Notes: generated by a model not told the origin, from the sequence alone. A stretch of DNA of 64,000 nucleotides from Haliovirga abyssi (GCF_030295325.1 NZ_AP027059.1:372001-436000), one strand, 5' to 3'. Counted from the first letter of the stretch, positions 1 to 9,130 are shown. Translations and numbers: made by a program.

Positions 1-22
1 TAAAAAGATAAGGGGAAAAATA

Positions 23-1303
23 ATGGAAAAAAAATTGATATATTTATTTTTTATAATGTTATTTTCCACAACGATATACGCTAGTAGAGAACAAACTAAA
101 AAAATAAATTTTTCTGTTTTAAGTGTTGGAGATTTTAATGGAGAATATAAAAAAATCCCTAAAATTTTTAATATTGTAAAGCAAACAGAAAGGTTAAGAG
201 ATAATCTTGTAAAAATAGATATAGGAAATAATTTTTCAAAAATAGATAATTATAATGATATTATAATGAGATTTTTAAAAAAATCAAAATTTGATTTTAA
301 TTTTTTAGGAATAGATGAATTTAAAAGTAAAGTTTATATAAAAGAAAATAAATTTTTTTCAAGTTTAAATTTAATTGAAAATTCTGTAATTCCTTATAAA
401 TTAATAAAAAAAGATAATTATATATTAGCAATTGTAGGAATATCAAATTTATATGGGAAAACAGATAATTTAGTTGATTATAAAAAAGAATTAGAAAAGT
501 TGATATATAAGCTTGATTCAAAATCAGATTTTGTATTTATAGTTTCAGATTTAACTAGAGCAGAAAATTTAAATATATTAGCTCAATTTAAAGATATATC
601 AATTTTATTTGAAAGTAATAGTTTTTCATATAATCCAATAGAAAAAATTGGAGAACAGTATATTATAGCTAATAAAAATCCAATTTTATTGGATTTTGTA
701 TATAATCCAAATGTTGCAAAACAGATAAACAAACATAATAAAAATTTTTCTTTGAAAAATTTATTTATAGAAGATTATAAAATAATAGATGATTATTCAT
801 ACTATGAAGAAGACAATAAGTTAAAAGATTATATTAACTGGAAAGAAGAAGTAGAAAAGAAAAAAAATAGTGAATTTAAAATTTTTAATAATAAAACTTT
901 TTACAAAGAAAATGTTTTGTTGGGAGAAAGAATTCCATTTTTAGATAGTATTGGAGAATATTTATCATATTATTATGATTCTGATACAGTTGCATTTGTA
1001 AGTTCAGATATAAAAAGAGGATTAAAAAAAGGTATTGTAACTGTAAAAGAGTTGAAAGAGTTATTAAAAAATGATAATATAGAGATATATAATATTTCAG
1101 ATTTAGAATTACAAAAATTAATAAAAGCTAATAAATTTTTTAAAGGGACAGACAAATATATCTATTTTATTAACGAGTATAAAAATTTAGGAAAAAAAGA
1201 GAGTTATAAAATCATTTCAACAGAAGAGTTTGAAAATAGATTTGGATATAAAGGCAAAGTTTTAAATTATACAATATCTGATTTTTTATTACAAAGGAGA
1301 TAA
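23..1303 (+). CDS. Secreted 5'-nucleotidase/UshA-like protein with degenerate metal sites
   Basis: The 426-residue protein starts with a Sec signal peptide (residues 1 to about 20, ending TTIYAS). The next ~100 residues follow the calcineurin-like metallophosphatase pattern of 5'-nucleotidases: a beta strand ending in GDFNGE where the family has DxHG, then KIDIGNNFS where it has DAGD, then FLGIDEFK where it has GNHEFD. Residues ~315-375 resemble the 5'-nucleotidase C-terminal domain (a stretch on exposing a substrate pocket, then NISDLELQKLI). Several usual metal ligands are replaced (H to N, D to N, NH to ID), so nucleotidase activity is doubtful. The start has an AAGGGG site 8 bases upstream. 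The next gene begins 3 bases after the stop, so the two are co-transcribed. Fold assignment is moderate; function is unknown. Confidence 0.6.
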   Translation: MEKKLIYLFFIMLFSTTIYASREQTKKINFSVLSVGDFNGEYKKIPKIFNIVKQTERLRDNLVKIDIGNNFSKIDNYNDIIMRFLKKSKFDFNFLGIDEFKSKVYIKENKFFSSLNLIENSVIPYKLIKKDNYILAIVGISNLYGKTDNLVDYKKELEKLIYKLDSKSDFVFIVSDLTRAENLNILAQFKDISILFESNSFSYNPIEKIGEQYIIANKNPILLDFVYNPNVAKQINKHNKNFSLKNLFIEDYKIIDDYSYYEEDNKLKDYINWKEEVEKKKNSEFKIFNNKTFYKENVLLGERIPFLDSIGEYLSYYYDSDTVAFVSSDIKRGLKKGIVTVKELKELLKNDNIEIYNISDLELQKLIKANKFFKGTDKYIYFINEYKNLGKKESYKIISTEEFENRFGYKGKVLNYTISDFLLQRR

Positions 1304-1306
1304 AAT

Positions 1307-1858
1307 ATGAAAAAAATATTTGTTTTATTTATAATTTTATGTAATTTAATAGTGGCACAAGATTACAATAAAGCTGTTATGGAAAATAAAAATATAAAGA
1401 GCATCGAGCAAAAACAGATAACAGAACAAGAGATAAGTTTAATTGGAGTAAATGTGGATGGAATTAGAGTAGATAAAATTTATACTAATTTATTATCTCA
1501 AAAAAGTGAAGTTGTAATTTTAAAAAAAGATTTGGAAACAGCATTTTTAGCAAAGAATAAAGATATTAAAGAGATAAATTTGACTATAGGTAAAGATAAA
1601 TTAATAGCAAAAGGAAAAGTTAGTTTGTTAGGGATTATAATGAGTGTTTATTTAGAAGGGGAATTTATTTTAAATGATAATCAAGAATTAGAATTTGATA
1701 TAAAAAAGGCAAAAGTAAATGGAATTATAGGAGTACCTAAAAAGATTATAGAAGGGTTTAAAAAGCGGTTAAATCCAATATTTAAATTAAAGAAATTTGG
1801 GATTCCGTTATATGTAAGTAAGATAATTTTTGAAAAAGATAAAATAAAATTCATATAG
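1307..1858 (+). CDS. Secreted DUF2993/LmeA-like lipid-binding-type protein
   Basis: This 183-residue protein has a signal peptide (residues 1-17, cut near IVAQ). The mature part is beta-rich. The strand pattern INLTIGKDKLIAKGKVSLLG, a SVYLEGEF strand, and a C-terminal segment with a proline-containing turn (FGIPLYVSKI) followed by a short final strand are what DUF2993/LmeA-like phospholipid-binding proteins show. It sits between a degenerate nucleotidase and gltX with 3- and 10-base gaps, so it belongs to the same transcription unit. In other bacteria such proteins act in envelope lipid or lipopolysaccharide-related processes, but nothing here fixes the ligand. The family call is from pattern recognition only. 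Confidence 0.5.
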   Translation: MKKIFVLFIILCNLIVAQDYNKAVMENKNIKSIEQKQITEQEISLIGVNVDGIRVDKIYTNLLSQKSEVVILKKDLETAFLAKNKDIKEINLTIGKDKLIAKGKVSLLGIIMSVYLEGEFILNDNQELEFDIKKAKVNGIIGVPKKIIEGFKKRLNPIFKLKKFGIPLYVSKIIFEKDKIKFI

Positions 1859-1868
1859 GAGGACATAA

Positions 1869-3380
1869 ATGAGAGAAGTAAAAGTAAGAATTGCACCATC
1901 ACCAACAGGAGATCCACACGTAGGGACAGCTTATATAGCTTTATTTAATTATGTTTTTGCGAAGCATAATAATGGAAAATTTATATTAAGAATAGAGGAT
2001 ACTGATAGAACAAGATCAACAGAGGATTCGGAACAACAAATATTTGATGCTTTAAAATGGTTGGGATTAAATTATGATGAAGGGCCTGATGTAGGTGGAG
2101 AATTTGGACCATATAGACAATCAGAAAGATTTGACATTTATAAAAAATATGCTTTAGAATTAGTAGAAAAAGGTGCAGCATATTACTGTTTTTGTACACA
2201 AGAAAGATTGAAAAAATTAAGAGAAAGACAAATTGCAATGAAAAAAGCACCTGGTTATGATGGACATTGTAGAAGTCTTACCAAAGAAGAAGTTGAAGCA
2301 AATTTAAAAGAAGGAAAACCTTATGTAATAAGATTAAAAATGCCATATGAAGGGAAAACAGTAATCAAAGACCTTTTAAGAGGAGAAGTTTCATTTGAAA
2401 ACGATAAAATAGATGATCAAATATTACTAAAATCAGATGGATTTCCAACTTATCATTTAGCAAATGTAGTAGATGATCATTTAATGGGAATTACACATGT
2501 AATTAGAGCAGAAGAATGGATACCATCAACTCCAAAACATATACAACTATATAAAGCTTTTGGATGGGAAGAACCAGTATGGGTACATATGCCACTACTT
2601 AGAAATGCAGATAAAAGTAAAATATCTAAAAGAAAAAATCCAGTTTCATTAAATTATTATATAGAAACAGGATATTTAAAAGAGGGTATTCTTAATTTCT
2701 TAGCATTAATGGGATGGGGATTAGGCGAAGAAAAAGAGATGTTTGGATTAGATGAAATGATAGAAAAGTTTACATTTGATAGAGCTTCACTTGGAGGTCC
2801 TGTATTTGATCTGAAAAAACTTGGTTGGTTAAATAATTTACATATGAGAAATAAAGATTTAGGAGAATTAACAAAATTAGCAATACCTTATTTTGTTAAA
2901 GCAGGATACTTAAAAGATGAAAATATGACAGATGAAGAATTTGAAAATTTGAAATCAGTAATAAAAATAGCAAGAGAGCCATCGCAAACATTATCAGATT
3001 TACCAAAAGAATCAAAAATATATTTTGTAGATGACTTTATGTTGCCGGAAGTAGAAGAAGGAATGTTTGCAAAACAAAAAAAAACAATAGTGAGATTACA
3101 CAAAGCAATAGAAGATGAGATTGGGAAAAAAGCTATTCAATTATTTATAGAAAAAATAGAGAAAATGGAAGAAAATATTTCAGAAGAAGATGCAAAAAAT
3201 ATTTTACATAGTTTATTAGATGAGATAGGAGAAGGAGCTGGAAAAATTCTTATGCCTATAAGAGCAGTATTAACTGGAGAACCAAAAGGTCCAGATCTGT
3301 ATACAGTTATAAATGTAATTGGAAAAACTAGAGTATTAAAAAGAGTAAATAATATAGTTGAAAAATATAATTTGAAATAA
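1869..3380 (+). CDS. gltX: Glutamyl-tRNA synthetase
   Basis: This class I aminoacyl-tRNA synthetase charges tRNA-Glu with glutamate in the cytoplasm. The length (503 residues) is typical. The N-terminus carries PSPTGDPHVGT, the HIGH-type ATP motif (HVGT at residues 17-20). KISKR at residues 251-255 is the KMSKS loop. The Rossmann core includes FILRIEDTDRTRS. The C-terminal ~170 residues form the helical anticodon-binding domain and end in a conserved-looking GEPKGPDLYTVINVIG region. The start codon has AGGAGG 8 bases upstream. It is the last gene of the three-gene group. A tRNA-Glu gene, its likely substrate, lies in the same window at 36.6 kb. Confidence 0.97.
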   Translation: MREVKVRIAPSPTGDPHVGTAYIALFNYVFAKHNNGKFILRIEDTDRTRSTEDSEQQIFDALKWLGLNYDEGPDVGGEFGPYRQSERFDIYKKYALELVEKGAAYYCFCTQERLKKLRERQIAMKKAPGYDGHCRSLTKEEVEANLKEGKPYVIRLKMPYEGKTVIKDLLRGEVSFENDKIDDQILLKSDGFPTYHLANVVDDHLMGITHVIRAEEWIPSTPKHIQLYKAFGWEEPVWVHMPLLRNADKSKISKRKNPVSLNYYIETGYLKEGILNFLALMGWGLGEEKEMFGLDEMIEKFTFDRASLGGPVFDLKKLGWLNNLHMRNKDLGELTKLAIPYFVKAGYLKDENMTDEEFENLKSVIKIAREPSQTLSDLPKESKIYFVDDFMLPEVEEGMFAKQKKTIVRLHKAIEDEIGKKAIQLFIEKIEKMEENISEEDAKNILHSLLDEIGEGAGKILMPIRAVLTGEPKGPDLYTVINVIGKTRVLKRVNNIVEKYNLK

Positions 3381-3393
3381 AAATTAAATTAGA

Positions 3394-3431
3394 TTAAATT
3401 AAATAATTGATTTTTGCAATATTTAATTTAA
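3394..3431. other. AT-rich inverted repeat upstream of the phosphohexomutase
   Basis: Two perfectly complementary 12-base arms (TTAAATTAAATA at 3394-3405 and its complement at 3420-3431) enclose a 14-base loop. It lies between the gltX stop and the next gene's ribosome binding site. There is no T-run after it, so it is not a classical terminator. It could be an operator or a weak RNA hairpin. Confidence 0.35.
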
Positions 3432-3461
3432 AATATTATAAGACTTTAAGGAGGGGATATT

Positions 3462-5186
3462 ATGAAAGAGTACATGAAAAAATATGAGGAATGGTTGGCT
3501 TCTGATTATATTGAAGCAGAGGATAAAAAAGAGTTAGAGGCAATAAGAGATGATGAAAAAGAGATAGAGGAAAGATTTTATCAAGATTTAGAATTTGGAA
3601 CAGGTGGATTAAGAGGAATAAGAGGAATGGGAACTAATAGAATAAATGAATATGTAATTAGAAAAGCTACTCAAGGGTTAATTAATTATATGTTGAAAAA
3701 TGATGAAAAAGCAAAAGAAAAAGGAATAGTAATTGCATATGATTCAAGAATAAAATCATATGAATTTGCTTTAAATACTGCATTAGTTGCAGCAGGAAAT
3801 GGAGTAAAAGCATATCTTTTTGAAAGTTTAAGGCCAACTCCAATGCTGTCTTTTGCAGTAAGAGAACTTGGAGCATTATCAGGAGTAGTAGTAACTGCAA
3901 GTCATAATCCATCAGAATATAATGGATATAAAGCTTATTGGGAAGATGGAGCTCAAGTTACAGCACCTCATGATGTATTAATTATAGAAGAAGTTAAAAA
4001 AATGACAGATTTGTCACAAGTGAAAATAGCAACTGAGGAAGAAGCTAAAAAAAATGGATTATTAACAATAATAGGAAAAGAGATTGACGATAAATTTATA
4101 GCTGAATTAAAAAAATTGGCAATAAAACCAAATATAGTAAAAGAAGTAGCAGATAAATTAAAAGTGGTATATACTCCACTTAATGGGACAGGAAATGTAC
4201 CAGTACAAAGAATATTAAAAGATATAGGATTAAAAAATCTATATGTTGTAAAGGAACAAGAGATGCCTGATGGGAATTTCACAACAGTAGGATATCCCAA
4301 TCCAGAAGATCCAAAAGTATTTAAATTAGGGATAAAATTAGCAGAAGAAGTAGGAGCTAAAATCATAATGGCTAATGATCCAGATGCAGATAGAATAGGA
4401 ATATCTATTAAATCAAAAACTGGGGAATGGATATATCCAAATGGAAATCAAGTAGGGATATTGTTGTCTGAATATATTTTAAGTAATATGAAAAAAATTC
4501 CAGAAAATGGAGTTATAATATCAACAGTAGTATCTACTCCAATGTTAGATAAAGTGGCAAAAGCTTATGGAGTAGAAGTAATAAGAACTTTAACAGGATT
4601 TAAATTTATAGGAGAAAAAATAAAAGAATTTAAAGAAGGGAAATATGATAAAGAGTTTATATTTGGATTTGAAGAAAGTTATGGATATTTAAGAGGAACT
4701 CATTCAAGAGATAAAGATGCTATAGTTGCAACAATGCTTATAACAGAAATGGTAGCATATTTTGAAAGTATAGGAACAACAGTTGAAGAACAAATTGAAA
4801 AAATGTATGAAAAATATGGGTATTACAAAGAAGGAATAAAAGCAGTAACTATGCAAGGAAAAGAAGGAGCAGAAAAAATAGTATCGATAATGAAGAATTT
4901 AAGAGAAAATTCTCCAAAAGAGATTTTAGGTAAAAAAGTTAGAATATTAAATGACTTTTTATTACAAAAAGAGAAAAATTTAATAGATGGAACAGAAAAA
5001 GAATTAATTTTACCTAAATCAAATGTATTACAATTTATATTAGAAGATGATACATATATTACAGCAAGACCAAGTGGAACAGAGCCAAAAATAAAATTTT
5101 ATTTTGGCGTAAATGCGGATACAAAAGCTGGGGTAGAAGAGAAGTTAAGTAGCGCAATGGAAGATTTTTTGAAGATTGTAATGTAA
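3462..5186 (+). CDS. Phosphoglucomutase/phosphomannomutase (alpha-D-phosphohexomutase)
   Basis: A 574-residue cytoplasmic phosphohexomutase that interconverts hexose 1- and 6-phosphates. All four active-site motifs are visible. TASHNP contains the phosphoserine (S147). DPDADR at 306-311 is the magnesium loop. GFEESYGY is the sugar-binding loop. RPSGTEPKIKF near residue 545 is the phosphate-binding loop. Length and motif spacing match the B. subtilis PgcA/eukaryotic PGM2-like group rather than the shorter GlmM type. AAGGAGGGG lies 9 bases before the ATG. A rho-independent terminator follows at 5203, so it ends a transcription unit. Whether glucose or mannose phosphate is preferred cannot be read from sequence. 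Confidence 0.93.
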   Translation: MKEYMKKYEEWLASDYIEAEDKKELEAIRDDEKEIEERFYQDLEFGTGGLRGIRGMGTNRINEYVIRKATQGLINYMLKNDEKAKEKGIVIAYDSRIKSYEFALNTALVAAGNGVKAYLFESLRPTPMLSFAVRELGALSGVVVTASHNPSEYNGYKAYWEDGAQVTAPHDVLIIEEVKKMTDLSQVKIATEEEAKKNGLLTIIGKEIDDKFIAELKKLAIKPNIVKEVADKLKVVYTPLNGTGNVPVQRILKDIGLKNLYVVKEQEMPDGNFTTVGYPNPEDPKVFKLGIKLAEEVGAKIIMANDPDADRIGISIKSKTGEWIYPNGNQVGILLSEYILSNMKKIPENGVIISTVVSTPMLDKVAKAYGVEVIRTLTGFKFIGEKIKEFKEGKYDKEFIFGFEESYGYLRGTHSRDKDAIVATMLITEMVAYFESIGTTVEEQIEKMYEKYGYYKEGIKAVTMQGKEGAEKIVSIMKNLRENSPKEILGKKVRILNDFLLQKEKNLIDGTEKELILPKSNVLQFILEDDTYITARPSGTEPKIKFYFGVNADTKAGVEEKLSSAMEDFLKIVM

Positions 5187-5202
5187 TTAAAGGATAATAT
5201 GG

Positions 5203-5236
5203 AAAGCAACTGCTAGATTTGGCAGTTGCTTTTTTT
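5203..5236 (+). terminator. Rho-independent terminator after the phosphohexomutase
   Basis: A 9-bp stem, AGCAACTGC (5205-5213) with GCAGTTGCT (5222-5230), has an 8-base loop and is followed by a run of T residues. Confidence 0.9.
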
Positions 5237-5267
5237 GTGGAATTTAAATCTATAGTTTTTGGGGAGA

Positions 5268-5655
5268 GTTTATTTAGAGAAAAAATGAAATGTATATTGA
5301 AAAAAATAGTTTGTTATGATAAAATATATGTAGTATTATAGTAATAGGATAATTTTTTACAAGATTAAAACTATTAAAAAAGAACGGCTAAAAGTAATTT
5401 TCTCATTTTGTTTGAAAAATATGAACATATTTATAGGTTCCTTCAAATGGTTTTGTCAAAATTATTTTTTAATAGAACTAATAAAATTATAATAGTTGAT
5501 TTTTTTATTAATATCTAACATTCTTTAATATCATATTTTTTAGATATATATTTTCTTTTTAAATAAATAAAAAATTAAGTTAAAAAGTAGTAGAAATATA
5601 AAAAAATATTAAATTTTGTAGAAAAAACATTCTATATATAATGAAAATATAAAAA
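5268..5655. repeat. Direct repeat copy 1 of a ~370-bp non-coding block
   Basis: This stretch is largely the same sequence as 8272-8640, with scattered substitutions and small indels. Both start near TTTAGAGAAAAAA and run through a family A-like core (GAACGGCT at 5382; TCTCATTTTG) and a stretch beginning ATTAATATCTAACATTC. Copy 2 leads into the intact YiaA/B-like gene at 8678. Copy 1 leads only into a 13-codon open frame (ATG at 5667, stop TAG at 5706), then sequence resembling the region downstream of that gene. This looks like a decayed duplicate locus whose gene has been lost. No coding capacity is seen. Confidence 0.8.
5382..5480 (+). repeat. Family A palindromic element, degenerate copy
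   Basis: The left end GAACGGCT plus TAATTTTCTCATTTTGTT matches the family A consensus. The right half keeps AATTATTTTTTAA but has lost the terminal CGTTC. It lies inside direct repeat copy 1. Confidence 0.6.
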
Positions 5656-5702
5656 AGGAAGAAGATATGAAAGGGAAAAAATTTCAATTGTTGAGTTGTA
5701 CA

Positions 5703-5803
5703 AATTAGGGTAGAGTATTTTTATAAATTTTTATTTTCTGAAAAATTTTGCTTTGAAAAATCGCATATTAAAAAAACAGCGTAGTTTATTTTCTGAACAA
5801 ATG
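5703..5803 (-). repeat. Family B element, minus orientation
   Basis: Read on the minus strand it matches the copies at 17484 and 52485. Shared words are TTTGAAAAATCGCATATT, GCGTAG and TTATTTTCTGAA. It directly abuts the transposase remnant. Confidence 0.65.
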
Positions 5804-6171
5804 AAAAAGAGATAATAGATATATATGTAACATTAACAAATGTTGAAGAAACATTTATATTTTTCAAATCAGATTTGGGAATGAGAATGAGATATTATAG
5901 AAAAGATAACAGAATAGAATCACATTTATTTATAACGATTTGAGCATATCATTTACTAATAGCAATAGAATATCAACTAAGCGCAAATGATATCAAACAT
6001 AATTGGAAATATATAAAGAAGGAATGGTGTATCAAGTAAGAGTAACAACTGGATTTTTAACATCAGGAGGAAAAGCGCTATATGTTAGAAATAGATTTAG
6101 AGCTAATGAATTTCCAAAAAATCTATGCAGCATTAAAATTAGAATCAAGACCAATGAAGTCAAAAGTGTAA
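5803..6171 (+). pseudogene. Decayed C-terminus of an IS4/IS1634-like transposase
   Basis: From 5803 one frame reads EIIDIYVTLTNVEETF, then IFFKSDLGMRMRYY, RIESHLFITI, a stop (TGA at 5941) and AYHLLIAIEYQL. This is the conserved block of IS1634/IS4-family transposases (V-EE-FR--K-DL--RP-YH, RI-AHLFI--LAY-L). It needs a frameshift near 6020 to continue (VYQVRVTTGF) and another near 6115 to reach QKIYAALKLESRP and the stop at 6169-6171. The N-terminal two thirds of the gene, including the first catalytic acids, are absent, as are recognisable terminal inverted repeats. It is therefore an inactive relic. Confidence 0.75.
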
Positions 6172-6316
6172 TTATATAAATTTGTAGTGTTGAGAATTTT
6201 ATTACTTATAATATTCTCGATGTTTTTTAGTGGCAAATATGAAATTCGGGTTAAAATTATAGAATAAATATTTAAAAAGGAAATTAAAATTATATTTAAA
6301 AATTTAGGAGGAGAAA

Positions 6317-8077
6317 TTGAAAAAGATAAATAAACTAATAGTGATTATTATAGCTATATTATTTGTAGGGTGTTCTACATTAAGGCAAGATGTTAAAGAT
6401 ATAAAAAAGAAAAATGAAAAAGTTAAAATTGATAACAAAAAAGAAAAAATAAAATTTTATTCTAGTGAAAACGATTATTATAATGAAGGTAAAATTGGTG
6501 AATATAATTTAATAAAAAAGAATGATATATATTGGATATCATTTAGTGAACTTAACAATTTATTAATAAAAGCAAGAATTAGGAAATACGGAAATGATAA
6601 GTACATGGCTTATGGTAGAAAGATTATAATAGAGAAAGAAATGAATGTAGTAAAATTAGAAACTAGATATATTATAAATGATATAGTTATAAATAATTAT
6701 GATATCGATTCAAAAGAAAATTTAATAATGAAAATGAAAAAAAAATATCCTGAATATAATATGACAAGTTTGGATATAAATAAAGCGGGATTTAATAAAT
6801 TTGTTTATAAAGCAGAAAATTTATCGAAAGAAAAAATAGAAGTAAGGTTCGATTTAGATAATAGACGAGCTATAAAGAATGAATATAAAATTTATTCATT
6901 GAAAGAACTTAATCTTAAGTTTTTTAAAGTTAATAAAGAATATTATTTTCCGTTATTTTTAATAGGTGAAATATTTTTTAATGATAATCTTTATTTTGTT
7001 CATAACAAGAATAAAGTCAACATTTATAAAGGAACTAATATAGATCAATTAGGTCAAAAAATACTACCCCCTATTAATAAAGAATCAAGTTTAAGATTGA
7101 GAAAACTATCTACAAATTACTTATTTTATCTATTAGATAGCTATTATCCTAATAAAAAGATAATAGCAGAATTAAGAAAAAAATATATAGAGAAAATTAG
7201 AATGAGTAAAGATAATAATAGTTATTATAAAGAAATAAATAAAATGTTTAGTGAACTAAATGATTGGCATACAACATTAGTTAATCCTGTGTATGATTTA
7301 GAGTCTGTTCAAATTGAGGAATCGAAATATTTGAAAGCGGTTACAGAAGAAATTCCTAACAAAAATATTAAAATGAATAAAAAAATAAATATTAAGATGA
7401 AAGATGTATACAAAATAAGAAATAAATATCCATATGCAGAAAAATATATAAAAGGAAGGTCAAAAATTAGTTTCACACAACCAGAAGAAGGCACATTCGT
7501 AATAAAAATTAAAGATTTTAAGCATATTGAAAATTTTGAGAAGGTTAAAAAAAAGATAGAATATATTTTTAAAGAAATAAATAAAAGAGGTATAAAAAAT
7601 CTAATTTTTGATTTAAGAAATAATCCAGGAGGAAGTCCTGATTTGGTTGAAGAAATGCTAAGTTATTTAGGGAATAAAAGTATTAATATATACTATAAAG
7701 GTCAAAATATCTTATATAAGGAAGAAGTTTTAACAAAAGATAAGGATAATTTTATGGGAAAAGTAGTAGTTTTATCAAATAAAAATGATTATAGTGCTGC
7801 AAATTATTTTATTCTAATAGTTAAGACAAATAATTTGGGTAAAATTATAGGAGAAAAGAGTCATGGAGGGGCACATACTCCAAATTATTATATATTGCCT
7901 GATAATACAGTGATTCATATGTCAAATGATTGCATAGTTGATACAGATAAATTTGGGAATGACTTTGAAAAAGGGGTAGAGCCAGATATATATGTAGAAG
8001 AAAATTTTAAAGGTAAAAATGATGACATACTAGATGCTGCATTAAGATATTTAAATGAAGAAGAGAGAGGTAGATAG
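6317..8077 (+). CDS. Lipoprotein with C-terminal S41 (C-terminal-processing-like) peptidase domain
   Basis: A 586-residue protein starting with TTG, chosen because AGGAGGAG lies 4-6 bases upstream and the signal sequence follows at once. The lipobox LFVGC puts the lipidated cysteine at 19. Residues ~50-260 are an unrecognised N-terminal region. Residues ~300-335 carry the S41 entry helix with LNDWHTTLVNP. Residues ~400-560 are the tail-specific protease core: LIFDLRNNPGGSPD, then VVVLSNKNDYSAANYF with the likely nucleophile S493, and a GEKSHGG turn. The PDZ domain usual in CtpA enzymes is not obvious. Its stop overlaps the GTG of an exporter remnant (TAGTG). It probably processes an exported protein or peptide, which fits the neighbouring exporter stub. 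Substrate unknown. Confidence 0.8.
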   Translation: MKKINKLIVIIIAILFVGCSTLRQDVKDIKKKNEKVKIDNKKEKIKFYSSENDYYNEGKIGEYNLIKKNDIYWISFSELNNLLIKARIRKYGNDKYMAYGRKIIIEKEMNVVKLETRYIINDIVINNYDIDSKENLIMKMKKKYPEYNMTSLDINKAGFNKFVYKAENLSKEKIEVRFDLDNRRAIKNEYKIYSLKELNLKFFKVNKEYYFPLFLIGEIFFNDNLYFVHNKNKVNIYKGTNIDQLGQKILPPINKESSLRLRKLSTNYLFYLLDSYYPNKKIIAELRKKYIEKIRMSKDNNSYYKEINKMFSELNDWHTTLVNPVYDLESVQIEESKYLKAVTEEIPNKNIKMNKKINIKMKDVYKIRNKYPYAEKYIKGRSKISFTQPEEGTFVIKIKDFKHIENFEKVKKKIEYIFKEINKRGIKNLIFDLRNNPGGSPDLVEEMLSYLGNKSINIYYKGQNILYKEEVLTKDKDNFMGKVVVLSNKNDYSAANYFILIVKTNNLGKIIGEKSHGGAHTPNYYILPDNTVIHMSNDCIVDTDKFGNDFEKGVEPDIYVEENFKGKNDDILDAALRYLNEEERGR

Positions 8078-8166
8078 TGAAAAAAATTGAGACTTTAAAG
8101 GATATATTCAAGTTTTTCCATTATTTACGACCATATTTAAAAATATTACTGTATATGTTAAACTAA
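8077..8166 (+). pseudogene. N-terminal stub of an ABC exporter (29 codons)
   Basis: A GTG overlapping the upstream stop opens a frame reading KKIETLKDIFKFFHYLRPY, then LKILLYMLN and TAA. The pattern (short amphipathic start, L-PYLK-LL--M) is the very beginning of the transmembrane domain of ABC-type exporters. The frame stops inside a perfect palindrome, and no more exporter sequence follows. It looks like a gene cut off by rearrangement. Confidence 0.45.
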
Positions 8167-8189
8167 CTTTTAGTTTAACATATACAGTA
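8147..8189. repeat. Perfect 20-bp palindrome with 3-base loop
   Basis: The left arm (8147-8166) is the exact reverse complement of the right arm (8170-8189), separated by CTT. The arms include ATATGTTAAAC. No T-run follows directly, so a terminator is not certain. It coincides with the end of the exporter stub. Confidence 0.85.
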
Positions 8190-8271
8190 GCTGTCAATTA
8201 ATCAATTCATCTAGCTTTTTTAATTTATATTTTTCTAATTTTTAATATTTACATCTGAACTGTAACTTTAT

Positions 8272-8640
8272 TTAGAGAAAAAAATAAAATATATATTGAA
8301 AAAAATAGTTTACTATGATAAAATATATACAGTATTATAGTAATAGGATAATTTTTTACAAATTTAAAACTATTAATAAAGAACGGCTTAAAAGTAATTT
8401 TCTCATTTTGTTTGAAAAATATGAACATATTTATAGGTTCTTTCAAACAGTTTTGTTAAAATTATTTTTTAATAAAACTATAGTAGTTCATTTTTTTATT
8501 AATATCTAACATTCTTTAATATCATATTTTTTAGATACATATTTTTTTTTAAATAAATAAAAAATTAAGTTAAAGAGTAGTATAAAAAGTAGTGGAAATA
8601 AAAAATATTAAATTTTGTAGAAAAAATATTATATATTTAT
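8272..8640. repeat. Direct repeat copy 2 (leader of the YiaA/B-like gene)
   Basis: It matches 5268-5655. Here it forms the upstream region of the intact gene at 8678 and contains a family A-like core starting with GAACGGCTT at 8381. The two copies flank the transposase relic, the protease gene and the exporter stub. Confidence 0.8.
8381..8480 (+). repeat. Family A palindromic element, degenerate copy
   Basis: Left end GAACGGCTTAAAAGTAA, then TCTCATTTTGTT. The right half keeps AATTATTTTTTAATA without the terminal CGTTC. It is nearly identical to the copy at 5382. Confidence 0.6.
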
Positions 8641-8677
8641 TTGGAAATGCAAAATAAAAATATAACAGGGAGGAAAA

Positions 8678-9130
8678 ATGGAAAATAAAAATATAGAAGG
8701 AAAAAAATTTGAAAAAGTAGAAGTAAAAGAAAATAAATTAAAAAAAACTATTGAACCTTCAGGAGCTTTTGTAGGGGCTTCTTGGGTAGCTCTTTTTTCT
8801 GGAATTATTGCTTACTTGATTGGATTATGGAATGCTACAATGCTTTTAAATGAAAAAGGATATTATTTTACGGTATTAATGTTTGGGCTTTTTTCAGCAG
8901 TATCTTTACAAAAGACTGTTAGAGATAAGGAAGAGGGGATTCCTATTACGAATATTTATTATGGAATTAGTTGGTTATCCTTGATGACATCTATAGGATT
9001 ACTTTCTATTGGCCTTTGGAATGCAGGACTTACAAAAAGTGAAAAGGGATTTTATGCAATGGCATTTATATTAAGTATATTTTCGTCAATTGTTGTGCAA
9101 AAAAATATAAGAGATACAAATTCTAAATAA
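8678..9130 (+). CDS. YiaA/YiaB-type inner-membrane protein (two YiaAB repeats)
   Basis: This 150-residue protein has a charged N-terminal ~30 residues, then two copies of a two-helix module. Copy 1 (residues ~31-88) reads [20 protein letters not shown], then [20 protein letters not shown] and a charged VRDKEEG turn. Copy 2 (~92-148) reads [20 protein letters not shown], then [20 protein letters not shown] and IRDT. The paired S-W ... GLWNA ... KG-Y motifs are those of YiaA/YiaB proteins, whose function is not established. It has four predicted membrane helices. GGGAGG lies 5 bases before the ATG. It stands alone, with duplicated non-coding DNA upstream. Confidence 0.85.
   Translation: MENKNIEGKKFEKVEVKENKLKKTIEPSGAFVGASWVALFSGIIAYLIGLWNATMLLNEKGYYFTVLMFGLFSAVSLQKTVRDKEEGIPITNIYYGISWLSLMTSIGLLSIGLWNAGLTKSEKGFYAMAFILSIFSSIVVQKNIRDTNSK

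Noticed and set aside
8315-8509. 64-residue plus-strand and 65-residue minus-strand frames before the YiaA/B-like gene
   Set aside because: They lie within the duplicated non-coding block, are not preserved in the other copy and lack ribosome sites.
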